Source of the DNA: Duganella sp. OV510
GTDB taxonomy: Bacteria > Pseudomonadota > Gammaproteobacteria > Burkholderiales > Burkholderiaceae_D
Length of the DNA: 64,000 nucleotides
Assembly: GCF_900100205.1 (NCBI RefSeq)
Contig: NZ_FNEQ01000003.1
Location: 186,001-250,000, forward strand
Reading direction: 5' to 3'
Below the pieces are notes generated by a model. The model had not been told where the DNA came from, searched no databases, and worked only from the letters and a program-made list of their open reading frames with translations. This document shows, one piece after another, positions 30,063-38,210 of the stretch; the stretch's first letter is position 1; each line of letters opens with the position of its first letter. A program made the translations under genes and the position numbers.

Positions 30063-30088
30063 TAACATGTGAACACCTATTCATATGT
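30063..30088. promoter_or_regulatory. ArsR/SmtB-type 12-2-12 operator
   Basis: The interrupted palindrome AACATGTGAACA-CC-TATTCATATGTT closely follows the 12-2-12 operator known for SmtB/ZiaR/CzrA zinc regulators (TGAACA..TATTCA core). It directly precedes the ArsR-family gene and overlaps one possible start codon, as expected for autoregulation of the regulator-exporter operon. Confidence 0.82.
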
Positions 30089-30423
30089 TGGTGATGATGA
30101 GCTGCTTACACGACCATTCTTTTTGCGATCCGCAAATCGCGCAGCTGGCTGATTTGTTTCATTTGCTGGGCGATCCGACCCGCTTGCGCATCGTCCTCGC
30201 CTGCGTGGCGGCGCCGATTGCTGTCAGCGGGATCGCGGCGACACTGGAACTGAGCAGCTCGCTCGTCAGCCACCACCTGCGCTTGCTGCGCGCCGCCCGC
30301 ATCGTCAAGTCGGAGCGCCAGGGCAAGCAGGTTTTCTATTCCGTCGCCGATGCGCATATCAGCGGCGTTCTCAACGATATGCTGGAACATATCGCCGAAC
30401 CTTCCATCGGGAACGAAGCATGA
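30085..30423 (+). CDS. ArsR/SmtB-family zinc-type metalloregulator
   Basis: A winged-helix repressor of about 110 residues. The DNA-recognition helix is LELSSSLVSHHLRLLRAA. The C-terminal helix carries DAH, ten residues, then HIAE, which is exactly the DxHx10Hx2(E/H) alpha-5 metal site of CzrA/SmtB-type Zn(II)/Co(II) sensors. The N-terminus is Cys/His rich (SCLHDHSFCD), perhaps a second site. Metal binding should release it from the operator at 30063-30088. In-frame ATGs at 30094 and 30097 are also possible and would leave the operator outside the gene. It overlaps the CDF exporter start by four bases. Confidence 0.92.
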   Translation: MLVMMSCLHDHSFCDPQIAQLADLFHLLGDPTRLRIVLACVAAPIAVSGIAATLELSSSLVSHHLRLLRAARIVKSERQGKQVFYSVADAHISGVLNDMLEHIAEPSIGNEA

Positions 30424-31418
30424 GCAAGCACCACGATCACGATCATCATCACGACCATGGCCATCACGGGCATGACCACAGCCACGCGCACGGCCATCAT
30501 CATCACGGCGATCCCAACACCATGGGCCGCGCCTTCGTCATCGCCATCGTGCTCAACTCGGTGTTCGTGGCGGTCGAATTCTTCTACGGCTTCCTGGCCA
30601 ACTCCACCGCGCTGATGGCCGACGCCGGCCATAACCTGTCCGATGTGCTGGGCCTGATGCTGGCCTGGGGCGCCGCCATCCTGGCCAAGCGCGTGCCGAC
30701 CAGCCGCTATACCTACGGCCTGCGCAGCTCGTCCATCCTGGCTGCGCTGTTCAACGCCATGCTGCTGATGGCAGCCTGCGGCGGTATCGCCTGGGAAGCG
30801 GTACAGCAGCTGATCCATCCCGATCCTGTGGCCGGCACTATCGTGTCCATCGTGGCGGGCATCGGCATCCTCATCAACGGTTTCTCGGCCTGGCTGTTCA
30901 TGGCCGGCAGCAAGGACGATATCAATATTCGCGGCGCCTACCTGCACCTGGCGGCCGACGCGGCGATTTCGCTGGGCGTGCTGGTGGCTGGCGTCATCGT
31001 CGGCTATACCAGCTGGAACTGGATCGACCCGGCGGTCAGCATGGTGATCGTGGTGATTATCGTGCTCAGCACCTGGGCCCTGATGAAGCAGTCGCTGCGG
31101 CTGGTGATGGCGGCGGTGCCGGACAATGTCGACCGCGCCAACATCGAAACCTGGCTGCGCCAGCAGCCCGGCGTCAGCGCGCTGCATGACCTGCACATCT
31201 GGGCCATGAGCACCACCGAGAACGCGCTGACCGTGCAGCTGGTGATGCCGGCCGGCTATCCGGGCGACGCCGCCATCGACGCCATCAGCAAGGCACTGCG
31301 CGAAGACTACGCCATCCAGCACAGCACACTACAAGTGCGGCTGGGCGGCAATGAGGTGGAATGCTGCCTGCAAGCGCCAGCACCGGCCGCCGCGCCGGCG
31401 CACAAGCACGCGCACTAA
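30420..31418 (+). CDS. Cation diffusion facilitator (zinc exporter, CzcD/ZitB-like)
   Basis: A 332-residue inner-membrane metal/proton antiporter. A very His-rich N-terminus (about 1-34) precedes six TM helices. The metal-site residues appear as [16 protein letters not shown] in TM2 (HxxxD) and [13 protein letters not shown] in TM5 (the family usually has HxxxD; here His and Asp are spaced LAAD). A cytoplasmic domain (about 215-310) contains HDLHIWAMS. Coupling by ATGA to an alpha-5-type ArsR regulator supports zinc, perhaps also cobalt or cadmium, export. The 3' end overlaps the convergent cysK by four bases. Confidence 0.94.
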   Translation: MSKHHDHDHHHDHGHHGHDHSHAHGHHHHGDPNTMGRAFVIAIVLNSVFVAVEFFYGFLANSTALMADAGHNLSDVLGLMLAWGAAILAKRVPTSRYTYGLRSSSILAALFNAMLLMAACGGIAWEAVQQLIHPDPVAGTIVSIVAGIGILINGFSAWLFMAGSKDDINIRGAYLHLAADAAISLGVLVAGVIVGYTSWNWIDPAVSMVIVVIIVLSTWALMKQSLRLVMAAVPDNVDRANIETWLRQQPGVSALHDLHIWAMSTTENALTVQLVMPAGYPGDAAIDAISKALREDYAIQHSTLQVRLGGNEVECCLQAPAPAAAPAHKHAH

Positions 31419-32347
31419 TCCGCCAGGTTGGCGTACAGGGCGGTGCTGAGATAGCGCTCGCCAAACGATGGGATCACCGTGACGATGATCTTGCCGGCAT
31501 GCTCCGGCCGCTGCGCCACCTGCAACGCGGCCCATAGCGCGGCGCCGGAGGAGATTCCCACCAGCAGCCCTTCCTGGCTGGCCGCCTGCCGCGCAGTCGC
31601 GAACGCGTCCTCGTTGCTGACGCATACCACTTCGTCATACACCTGGGTGTTCAGCACGGCCGGCACGAAGCCGGCGCCGATGCCCTGCAGCGGATGCGGT
31701 CCCTTGGTCCCCTGGGATAATATCGGCGACGCTTCCGGCTCCACCGCGATGCAGCGAAACTCAGGCTTGCGCGCCTTGATGACTTCCCCCACGCCGGTAA
31801 TCGTGCCGCCGGTGCCGACGCCAGCCACCAGGATGTCGACGCGGCCATCGGTATCGTTCCAGATTTCTTCCGCCGTGGTGCGCCGGTGCACCTCGGGATT
31901 GGCGGGATTGTTGAATTGCTGCGGCATCAGGTAGCGCGGGTCGGACGCGGCCAGCTCGTCGGCGCGGCGGATCGCGCCCAGCATGCCTTCGCTGCCGGGC
32001 GTCAGCACCAGTTCGGCGCCATAGGCGCGCAGCAGCATGCGCCGCTCGCGGCTCATGGTGTCCGGCATGACCAGCGTGCAGCGGTAGCCGCGCGCGGCGC
32101 ATACCATGGCCAAGGCGATGCCGGTGTTGCCGCTGGTGGGTTCGAGGATGATGGTGTCGGGGCGCAGCTGTCCTGCCGCTTCCGCCGCTTCGATCATGGC
32201 CAGGCCGATGCGGTCTTTGACGCTGTGCGCGGGATTGCAGTATTCCAGCTTGACCAGCACCTGGGCGGTGCTGCCCTTGGCCAGCCGGTTGATCCGTACC
32301 AGCGGGGTACGGCCGATCAGTTCAGTAACGTCGTTTGCTACTTTCAT
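31415..32347 (-). CDS. cysK: Cysteine synthase (O-acetylserine sulfhydrylase)
   Basis: A 310-residue fold-type II PLP enzyme that makes cysteine from O-acetylserine and sulfide. The PLP Lys is in [11 protein letters not shown] (about 44). The substrate loop is [12 protein letters not shown], the phosphate loop [12 protein letters not shown] and the late ring-binding Ser in GISSGAA. Length and motifs fit CysK/CysM; I prefer CysK, but CysM cannot be excluded. GGAGG precedes the ATG. Being monocistronic and convergent with the metal exporter looks incidental. Confidence 0.92.
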   Translation of the reverse strand: MKVANDVTELIGRTPLVRINRLAKGSTAQVLVKLEYCNPAHSVKDRIGLAMIEAAEAAGQLRPDTIILEPTSGNTGIALAMVCAARGYRCTLVMPDTMSRERRMLLRAYGAELVLTPGSEGMLGAIRRADELAASDPRYLMPQQFNNPANPEVHRRTTAEEIWNDTDGRVDILVAGVGTGGTITGVGEVIKARKPEFRCIAVEPEASPILSQGTKGPHPLQGIGAGFVPAVLNTQVYDEVVCVSNEDAFATARQAASQEGLLVGISSGAALWAALQVAQRPEHAGKIIVTVIPSFGERYLSTALYANLAD

Positions 32348-32409
32348 GGAACCTCCGGCGAAGAGGGAGAGAACTGCTAGTCTACCCCTGTTCGCACGGC
32401 GGTTTCCAT

Positions 32410-32931
32410 TTACTTGACGTCGACCAGTTCGACGTCGAAGATCAGCGCCGAATTCGGCGGAATGCCGCTGCCCGGCGATGGACGCGAGCCATACGCCAGC
32501 TCCGACGGAATGATCAGCGTGCGCTTGCCGCCCACTTTCATGCCGGCGATGCCTTGGTCCCAGCCCTTGATGACGCGGCCGGCGCCCAGCACGAAGTCCA
32601 GCGGCTCGTTGCGCGGGATCGACGAGTCGAACTGCTTGCCGTGCATATTCTTGGCCAGCGGACGGTACAGCCAGCCGGTGTAGTGCATGTAGACGGTGGC
32701 GCCGACGGTGGCTTCCTTGCCGGTGCCGACCTTGGTGTCGGTGACGATCAGCTGCTCGGCAGCCGGGCCTGGCGTGGCGGAACCTACGACAACCGGAGCG
32801 GCCGGGGCTGCTGGTGCGTCTGCTTGCGCCGGCTGTGGTGCCTGTTGTGGAGCCTGTGGTGACGCTGATTCTTGCGCGTGGGCGACAGCAGCGGCAAACA
32901 GCATGGCGACGAAAACGGAACTACGCTTCAT
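32410..32931 (-). CDS. FKBP-type peptidyl-prolyl isomerase, periplasmic
   Basis: A 173-residue protein with a signal peptide ([20 protein letters not shown]), a Pro/Gln/Ala-rich linker (about 21-60) and one FKBP domain (about 65-173). Domain marks are [45 protein letters not shown] and the final FDVELVDVK. It should catalyse prolyl cis-trans isomerisation on periplasmic proteins. The start used begins the signal peptide. The ribosome site is weak (GAAAG). Confidence 0.92.
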   Translation of the reverse strand: MKRSSVFVAMLFAAAVAHAQESASPQAPQQAPQPAQADAPAAPAAPVVVGSATPGPAAEQLIVTDTKVGTGKEATVGATVYMHYTGWLYRPLAKNMHGKQFDSSIPRNEPLDFVLGAGRVIKGWDQGIAGMKVGGKRTLIIPSELAYGSRPSPGSGIPPNSALIFDVELVDVK

Positions 32932-32979
32932 GTGGTTTTCTTTCAATGAGGTCGGTCGACAGCTTGCCATGATAGCAAA

Positions 32980-33819
32980 CTAGGCAGCGTCCGGGGCTGT
33001 TGTTGTCAGTGCGCCATCGGCCAGCTTGCGCAGCGCGTGGCCGGCGCACACCATGCCGAAGGTGGCGGTGACCACCATGGCCGAACCGAAGCCGGCGCAA
33101 TTCAGGCCGGTCACGCCGCCGCCACGATCGTCGCCATCGACCGCGCACACTTCGCCGCTTTCCGGATACATCAGCGGTTCGGTCGAGAACACGGCATCGA
33201 TATGGAATTTGGTCTTTTCGCCGCGCGGGAAGCCGTACTGGGCGCGCATGATCTTGCGCACTTTCTTCAGCAGCGGCTCCTGCTCGGTCCTGGCCAGGTC
33301 GCGCACCGAGATCTGCGCGGCGTCGGTCTTGCCGCCGGCGCTGCCGATGGTAATCACTGGCAGGTCGTGCTGGCGCGCCCAGGCCAGCATGGCGGCCTTG
33401 GCCTTGACGGAATCGGTGGCATCGATCAGGTAATCGTACTTGCCGGTGCCGATCATCTGCGCGACATTGTCCGGGTCGACGAAGTCCTCGATCTGGTTGA
33501 CCTTGCAGAAGGGATTGATTTGCGCGATGCGTTCGGCCAGCGCGGTGATCTTGGCCATGCCGACGGTGCTGCTCAGCGCCTGGATCTGGCGGTTGATATT
33601 CGACTCGGCGACGTTATCCAGATCGATCAGCGTCAACTCGCCGATCGCGCTGCGCGCCAGCGCCTCGACGATCCACGAGCCGACGCCGCCGACGCCGACC
33701 ACGCAGATGTGCGCGCTGCGAAAGCGCGCCAGCGCATGCGCGCCATACAGGCGAGCAATGCCGCCAAACCGCCGCTCGAAGTCGACGTCATCAAAATCAG
33801 GAGAAGTAATACTGTTCAT
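32980..33819 (-). CDS. tcdA: tRNA threonylcarbamoyladenosine dehydratase
   Basis: A 279-residue E1-like (ThiF/MoeB superfamily) enzyme that cyclises t6A37 of tRNA to ct6A using ATP. The N-terminal FERRFGGIARLYG, the nucleotide motif VVGVGGVGSWIVEALARS, LIDLDNVAESNINRQ and the DATDSVKAKA segment are characteristic of TcdA (formerly CsdL/YgdL). It is unlinked here to csdA/csdE. The tRNA-modification theme is shared with tsaC further along, but the loci are 10 kb apart. Confidence 0.92.
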   Translation of the reverse strand: MNSITSPDFDDVDFERRFGGIARLYGAHALARFRSAHICVVGVGGVGSWIVEALARSAIGELTLIDLDNVAESNINRQIQALSSTVGMAKITALAERIAQINPFCKVNQIEDFVDPDNVAQMIGTGKYDYLIDATDSVKAKAAMLAWARQHDLPVITIGSAGGKTDAAQISVRDLARTEQEPLLKKVRKIMRAQYGFPRGEKTKFHIDAVFSTEPLMYPESGEVCAVDGDDRGGGVTGLNCAGFGSAMVVTATFGMVCAGHALRKLADGALTTTAPDAA

Positions 33820-34004
33820 CCCGGCATTTTACCGGACTACGGCAACGTGAATATGGTCAAAAGATTAAAGATGAAAACAATGCACATTGAAGTTTGGCGG
33901 GTAAAGGCCAAAAAAATCCTTCCGCCAGATGCCTCCTAACGCTGGAAAAGAGCGATTTAACTATAGCCCTGGCGAATAAGCTCATCACGCATACCAGGCA
34001 AATC

Positions 34005-34120
34005 TTACTTCACTGTTCTCCATACTATGCGGAAGTCCAACTGAAAGTAGCCATGAGCAATGACGTTACGCATCTGATATGCTCCAGATAATCTGCCAGC
34101 TTCCGGGGGGACAGAGTCAT
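34005..34120 (-). pseudogene. Broken HEPN (HepT/DUF86) toxin remnant
   Basis: An ATG at 34120 overlaps the antitoxin stop (ATGA) and starts MTLSPRKLADYLEHIR, the normal N-terminus of HepT-like HEPN toxins. The frame then runs out of similarity and stops at 34025. In another frame, 34073-34005 encodes MRNVIAHGYFQLDFRIVWRT, which is the C-terminal Rx4HxY catalytic segment of the same family. About 60-70 codons between the two parts are missing and the reading frame changes at the joint. This is therefore an internally deleted, inactive toxin gene downstream of an intact antitoxin gene. Confidence 0.82.
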
Positions 34121-34407
34121 ATCGGCACCGCTTGTGCTACGACTTCCGAACGAAATTTTTCCGGCAAAGCGCTCGGCGTTAGTACATCGACAGGTATGCC
34201 TAGTAACTCCAGCAATTCGTGACGAATGGCACCGATATCAAACAGTGTGGTTTCCGCCGAGGGATCAACCAGGATATCGAGATCGCTTCCGTCCTGATCC
34301 TCGCCGCGAGCGGTCGAGCCAAAGACTCGCGCGTTGCCTGCGCGATGTGCCTCGACGATATGTCGAATAGCGTGACGATGACGGCGCAAGGCCTCCGATG
34401 GTTTCAC
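34117..34407 (-). CDS. MntA-like minimal nucleotidyltransferase (antitoxin)
   Basis: A 96-residue minimal nucleotidyltransferase. Residues about 28-48 carry the catalytic GSTARGEDQDGSDLDILVD motif (GSx..GxxxxxSDxDxxV). In MntA-HepT systems this enzyme AMPylates a Tyr next to the toxin's RNase motif and silences it. The GTG at 34407 is preferred to the ATG at 34419 because GGAGG lies five bases before the GTG, inside the longer frame. The partner toxin downstream is decayed, so the antitoxin is now an orphan. It is divergent from the hemerythrin-PdxH gene. Confidence 0.85.
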   Translation of the reverse strand: MKPSEALRRHRHAIRHIVEAHRAGNARVFGSTARGEDQDGSDLDILVDPSAETTLFDIGAIRHELLELLGIPVDVLTPSALPEKFRSEVVAQAVPI

Positions 34408-34467
34408 TAAAACCTCCATTTGGCGAAGTATCCTAGAATACGCTTGTTAACAGCCAGAGCCCACGCC

Positions 34468-35703
34468 ATGAGCAATACCTTGTTCGATACCGCCCCTGAT
34501 TTCAGCCAGCCGATCGCCGTGCTGAAACATTGCCACGACCGCATCCGCAAGCAGTTGCAAACGATGCAGAAACTGCTCGACCACCTGCCGCAACATGGCG
34601 CCGATGTTGATGCACAGAAAGCCGCACAAGCGGTGCTGAAATACTTCAACAATGCGGCCCACCTGCACCACCAGGACGAGGAGCAGAACCTGCTGCCGAT
34701 GCTGCACGCCACAGCGCGCGACGCCGATGCCTCTCTTCTGCAAGAGCTGGCGCCCGGCATTTTGGCCGGTCACGAGCAAATGGATAGAGACTGGTCTATA
34801 CTGAAGTCGCAACTTGAACAAATCGCCAACGGTAGCAGTGCTGCCCTGTCGGCCGACGATGTGACGCGCTTCTGCGACACCTACGCCGCCCACATGGTGG
34901 TGGAGGAAGGCAATATCGCCCCCATGGCCAAGCGTCTGTTCAGCCCGGAACAAATGGCGCAACTCGGCAGTGCGATGCAGGTACGGCGCGGCATCTCCCC
35001 CGTCCTGCCCACCAGCCAGGTGCCGGAGCAGCACACCCAAGCCGTCGACAATACCGTCGCCGATGGCGTAGTGCTGGCCGACTTGCGGCTCGACTACGGC
35101 CGCGCCAGCCTGACGGAAAACGATGTACTGGACGATCCGATCGATCAGTTCGGCAAGTGGTTTGAAGAAGCCATGCATGCGAAGGTCAACGAACCCAACG
35201 CGATGAGCGTGGCCACCGTCGATGCCGACGGCAAGCCGACCTCGCGCATCGTGCTGATCAAGCAATACGACCAGCGCGGCTTCACATGGTACACCAATTA
35301 CGACAGCCAGAAGGGCCAGCAGCTACGCGCCAATCCGCATGCGGCGCTGCTGTTCTTCTGGAGTGAACTGGAACGACAGGTAAGGATCGAAGGCAAGGTG
35401 GTGCAAACCGCCGCCGAGGAAAGCGACAAGTATTTCTACAGCCGGCCGGTGAAGAGCCAGATCGCTGCGATTGCCTCGCAGCAGAGCGCGCCCATCGCCA
35501 ACCGCGAACAGATGGAAAGCAATTACGACGCCGCTGCGGCAGTCAGCGGCGAGCATCCGCTGCGGCCGGCGCACTGGGGCGGCTACCGCCTCGATCCGCA
35601 GCGCATTGAATTCTGGCAGGGACGCCGCTCGCGTTTCCACGACCGGATCGTGTATGTGAAGCAAGCTGATGGCAGCTGGGTGAAGGAACGCCTGCAACCG
35701 TAA
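34468..35703 (+). CDS. pdxH: Hemerythrin - pyridoxamine 5'-phosphate oxidase fusion
   Basis: A 411-residue two-domain protein in one uninterrupted frame. Residues about 1-170 are a hemerythrin-like HHE domain with diiron ligands visible as KHCHDRIR, HHQDEE, AGHEQMDRD and HMVVEEGN. Residues about 198-411 are a complete PNPOx (PdxH): NAMSVATVDADGKP, RIVLIKQYD, GFTWYTNYDSQKG, ERQVRIEGK and the C-terminal HWGGYRLDPQRIEFWQG with final RLQP. PdxH uses FMN and O2 to form PLP. The usual PdxH is about 215 residues, so the fusion doubles it. The ATG at 34468 begins the hemerythrin domain; an upstream in-frame codon would add 16 unlikely residues. A terminator follows. Confidence 0.9.
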   Translation: MSNTLFDTAPDFSQPIAVLKHCHDRIRKQLQTMQKLLDHLPQHGADVDAQKAAQAVLKYFNNAAHLHHQDEEQNLLPMLHATARDADASLLQELAPGILAGHEQMDRDWSILKSQLEQIANGSSAALSADDVTRFCDTYAAHMVVEEGNIAPMAKRLFSPEQMAQLGSAMQVRRGISPVLPTSQVPEQHTQAVDNTVADGVVLADLRLDYGRASLTENDVLDDPIDQFGKWFEEAMHAKVNEPNAMSVATVDADGKPTSRIVLIKQYDQRGFTWYTNYDSQKGQQLRANPHAALLFFWSELERQVRIEGKVVQTAAEESDKYFYSRPVKSQIAAIASQQSAPIANREQMESNYDAAAAVSGEHPLRPAHWGGYRLDPQRIEFWQGRRSRFHDRIVYVKQADGSWVKERLQP

Positions 35704-35725
35704 GCAGGACGCCGCCAACCTCCCG

Positions 35726-35751
35726 GGCCATCGCCGTGCGATGGCCTTTTT
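35726..35751 (+). terminator. Rho-independent terminator after pdxH fusion gene
   Basis: A perfect nine-base stem (GGCCATCGC / GCGATGGCC) with a CGT loop is followed by T5. An in-frame ATG of the next gene lies inside the right arm (35741), which argues against that ATG as its start. Confidence 0.88.
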
Positions 35752-35776
35752 GTTTTCTGAACATCGGGAGGATATC

Positions 35777-37012
35777 TTGTTCGTACAGAATCAACTCAGT
35801 CACTGGATCGACGGCATCCGCCAGCAGCTGACGCTGCCCCTGCGCATCGAATTGTGGAACGGCCAGCAGGTCGACCTGTCCAGCGAAACGCCGCGCGTCA
35901 CCATCAAGCTGCCCAACGTGGCGGCGGCGCGCTACCTGCTGACGCCGTCGCTGTCCAACCTCGGCGCCGCCTACGTGGAAGGGGCGATCGAGGTCAGGGG
36001 CAAGGCCAAGGACATGATCGCCGTGGTCAATGCGCTGGCCCGCACCTCGCTGAAGGCGGAAGGCAAGTTCGCCCGCATGGTGCGCAGCTTTACCCACAGC
36101 AAGCAGAAGGACGCCGAGGCGATCCGCTATCACTACGATGTTTCCAACGACTTCTACCAGGAGTTCCTCGACCCGCACATGGTTTACTCCTGCGCCTACT
36201 TCGAGAACGGCGACGAAGACCTGGCCACCGCGCAGCTGAAGAAGATCGACCACATCCTGCGCAAGATCGAATTGCAGCCGGGCCAGACGCTGCTTGACAT
36301 CGGCTGTGGCTGGGGCGCGCTGGTGATACGCGCGGCGCAGCAGTACAAGGCCCGCTGCGTCGGCGTCACGCTGTCGGAAAACCAGTATGCGCTGGCGCGG
36401 CAGCGCGTGCGCGAAGCCGGGCTGGCGCACCTGGTCGAGATCCGCTTGCAGGATTACCGCGATGTGCAAGGCCAGTTCGACCGCATTACCAGCGTCGGCA
36501 TGTTCGAGCATGTGGGCCTGAAGCACCTGCCGGAATACTTCGGCGCCATCAACCGGCTGCTGGCGCCCGACGGCATCGTCATGAACCACGGCATCACCAG
36601 CACCGATCCGAACAACGGCGAGACGCCCTACGGCGGCGGCGAGTTCATCGAAAAGTATGTGTTCCCGCACGGCGAGCTGGCCCACATCGGCAATGTGCTG
36701 AAAGCCATGCAGCAAGGCACGCTGGAAGTCACCGACGTGGAAAACCTGCGCCGCCACTACGCCCGCACCTGCGCCATCTGGACCGATAATTTCGAGGCGC
36801 ACGGCGAACGCGTGCGCGAACTGGCGGGCGACCGGCGCTACCGCATCTGGCATGTCTACCTGGCCGGTTGCAGCTATGCGTTCGAGCAGGACTGGATCAG
36901 CCTGTACCAGATTGTCGGCCGCAAGGCGGGCCAGCGTTCAGCGGTGCTGCCGTGGTCGCGCCAGCATATGTATCCGCAAGCTAGCGCAGGCGGCTGGCAA
37001 ATATCTTCTTGA
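35777..37012 (+). CDS. Cyclopropane-fatty-acyl-phospholipid synthase family methyltransferase
   Basis: A 411-residue SAM-dependent enzyme of the CFA synthase family, which modifies unsaturated acyl chains of membrane lipids. The SAM site is LLDIGCGWGALVIRAAQQ (about 175). HYDVSNDFYQEFLDPHMVYS before it and ITSVGMFEHVG, FIEKYVFPHG and the late CAIWTDNFEAH are all family segments. TTG at 35777 is taken as the start: GGGAGG lies five to six bases upstream, whereas the in-frame ATG at 35741 sits in a terminator stem. The 3' end overlaps the convergent msrA by 32 bases. Confidence 0.9.
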   Translation: MFVQNQLSHWIDGIRQQLTLPLRIELWNGQQVDLSSETPRVTIKLPNVAAARYLLTPSLSNLGAAYVEGAIEVRGKAKDMIAVVNALARTSLKAEGKFARMVRSFTHSKQKDAEAIRYHYDVSNDFYQEFLDPHMVYSCAYFENGDEDLATAQLKKIDHILRKIELQPGQTLLDIGCGWGALVIRAAQQYKARCVGVTLSENQYALARQRVREAGLAHLVEIRLQDYRDVQGQFDRITSVGMFEHVGLKHLPEYFGAINRLLAPDGIVMNHGITSTDPNNGETPYGGGEFIEKYVFPHGELAHIGNVLKAMQQGTLEVTDVENLRRHYARTCAIWTDNFEAHGERVRELAGDRRYRIWHVYLAGCSYAFEQDWISLYQIVGRKAGQRSAVLPWSRQHMYPQASAGGWQISS

Positions 37013-37514
37013 ACTTGTCGACCTTGGGCGCCACCACGAAAGCGCAATAGCCCTGCAGCGGATGCTGGCGGAAATAATCCTGGTGGTAATCCTCGGCCTT
37101 GTAGAAAGCCTGGGCCGGGGCCAGCTCGGTGACGATGGGCGCGTCCCACACATGGGCCATCTCGGCAATCACCTGGCGCGCCGTCGCTTCCTGCTGCGGC
37201 GACTGGTGGAAGATCACCGAACGGTACTGCGTGCCGACATCGTTGCCCTGGCGGTTGAGCGTGGTCGGATCGTGGATGGTGAAGAAGATTTCCAGCAGGT
37301 CGCGGTAGCTGATGACAGCCGGATCATATTGCAGCTTTACTACTTCGGCATGGCCGGTGGTGCCGGCACAGACTTGCTCATAGCTAGGGTGTTCGGCGTG
37401 GCCGCCCATGTAGCCGGACTCGACGGACGCGATGCCTTTGACCTCCAGGTACACCGCCTCGGTGCACCAGAAGCAGCCGCCGCCCAGTATCGCTGTTTCA
37501 GTATTGCCCGCCAT
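36981..37514 (-). CDS. msrA: Peptide-methionine (S)-S-oxide reductase
   Basis: A 177-residue cytoplasmic repair enzyme that reduces methionine-S-sulfoxide. The catalytic Cys14 is in GGGCFWCTEAV. GYMGGHAEHPSYEQVC, GHAEVVKLQYDP and FFTIHDPTTLNRQGNDVGTQYRS (read in two parts) are standard MsrA segments. The ATG at 37514 has AGGGGG a few bases upstream. No resolving-Cys tail is evident at the C-terminus (KKIFASRLR). Nearby FMN/flavin enzymes fit a general oxidative-stress theme but are not clearly co-regulated. Confidence 0.94.
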   Translation of the reverse strand: MAGNTETAILGGGCFWCTEAVYLEVKGIASVESGYMGGHAEHPSYEQVCAGTTGHAEVVKLQYDPAVISYRDLLEIFFTIHDPTTLNRQGNDVGTQYRSVIFHQSPQQEATARQVIAEMAHVWDAPIVTELAPAQAFYKAEDYHQDYFRQHPLQGYCAFVVAPKVDKFKKIFASRLR

Positions 37515-37614
37515 GACTCCCCCTTGCGTAGAAGACTCACCCCCGTGATACCCACTGTAACGCAAACCAGACCAATCTGCTATGACGTTACAAATCTTTG
37601 GCATAATGAGCTAC

Positions 37615-38118
37615 ATGAACACGAATTCTCCACGCGCCGAAGAGCGCAGCTTCGACACCGCCCATTTCCGCCAGGCGCTGGGCCAGTTTGCGACCGGCGT
37701 GACCATTATTACCACCCGTCTGGCCGACGGCACCTTCCGTGGCCTGACCGCCAGCTCCTTCAACTCGGTGTCGCTGGACCCGCCGCTGGTGCTGTGGAGC
37801 CTGGCCAATGGCGCCAATTCCATGCCTATCTTTACCGGCAACTCGCACTACGTTATCAATGTGCTCAACGCCGAGCAGGCGCACCTGGCCAAGCGCTTTG
37901 CCACCCGTGGCATCAATCCGTGGGAAGGCGTGGAGTATGAACTGTCGCGCACCGGCCAGCCCATCCTGAAAGGCGCGTCGGCCTGGTTTGAGTGTCATAA
38001 CCGTAGCCGCTATCCTGAAGGCGACCATGTGATTTTTGTCGGCGAAGTGGAATTCTGCGCGTTTTCGCCGTGCCCGCCGCTGATTTACCACAGTGGCCAA
38101 TTCGCCGGCCTGGGCTAA
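37615..38118 (+). CDS. Flavin reductase-like domain protein
   Basis: A 167-residue FMN-binding split-barrel protein of the flavin reductase family, which supplies reduced flavin to monooxygenases or acts as a small oxidoreductase. FRQALGQFATGVTIITTR at the N-terminus, GLTASSFNSVSLDPPLVLWSL and the middle FAT..G..PW..VEYE region are typical. No partner monooxygenase is adjacent. The start is uncertain: ATGs at 37582, 37606 and 37615 are in frame and none has a strong ribosome site. The last begins closest to the domain. Confidence 0.88.
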   Translation: MNTNSPRAEERSFDTAHFRQALGQFATGVTIITTRLADGTFRGLTASSFNSVSLDPPLVLWSLANGANSMPIFTGNSHYVINVLNAEQAHLAKRFATRGINPWEGVEYELSRTGQPILKGASAWFECHNRSRYPEGDHVIFVGEVEFCAFSPCPPLIYHSGQFAGLG

Positions 38119-38210
38119 AAACGGAAATTGGTGTCGCTCTTTGAAAAGCCGGCACCGGGGCGGCGGCATAGAATGCTGGCAGCATTCATCACCATAATGA
38201 GAGACTATCT

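Noticed and set aside
33894..34091. 65-codon plus-strand frame next to the antitoxin locus
   Set aside because: It covers the HEPN remnant on the other strand and has no motif or ribosome site.
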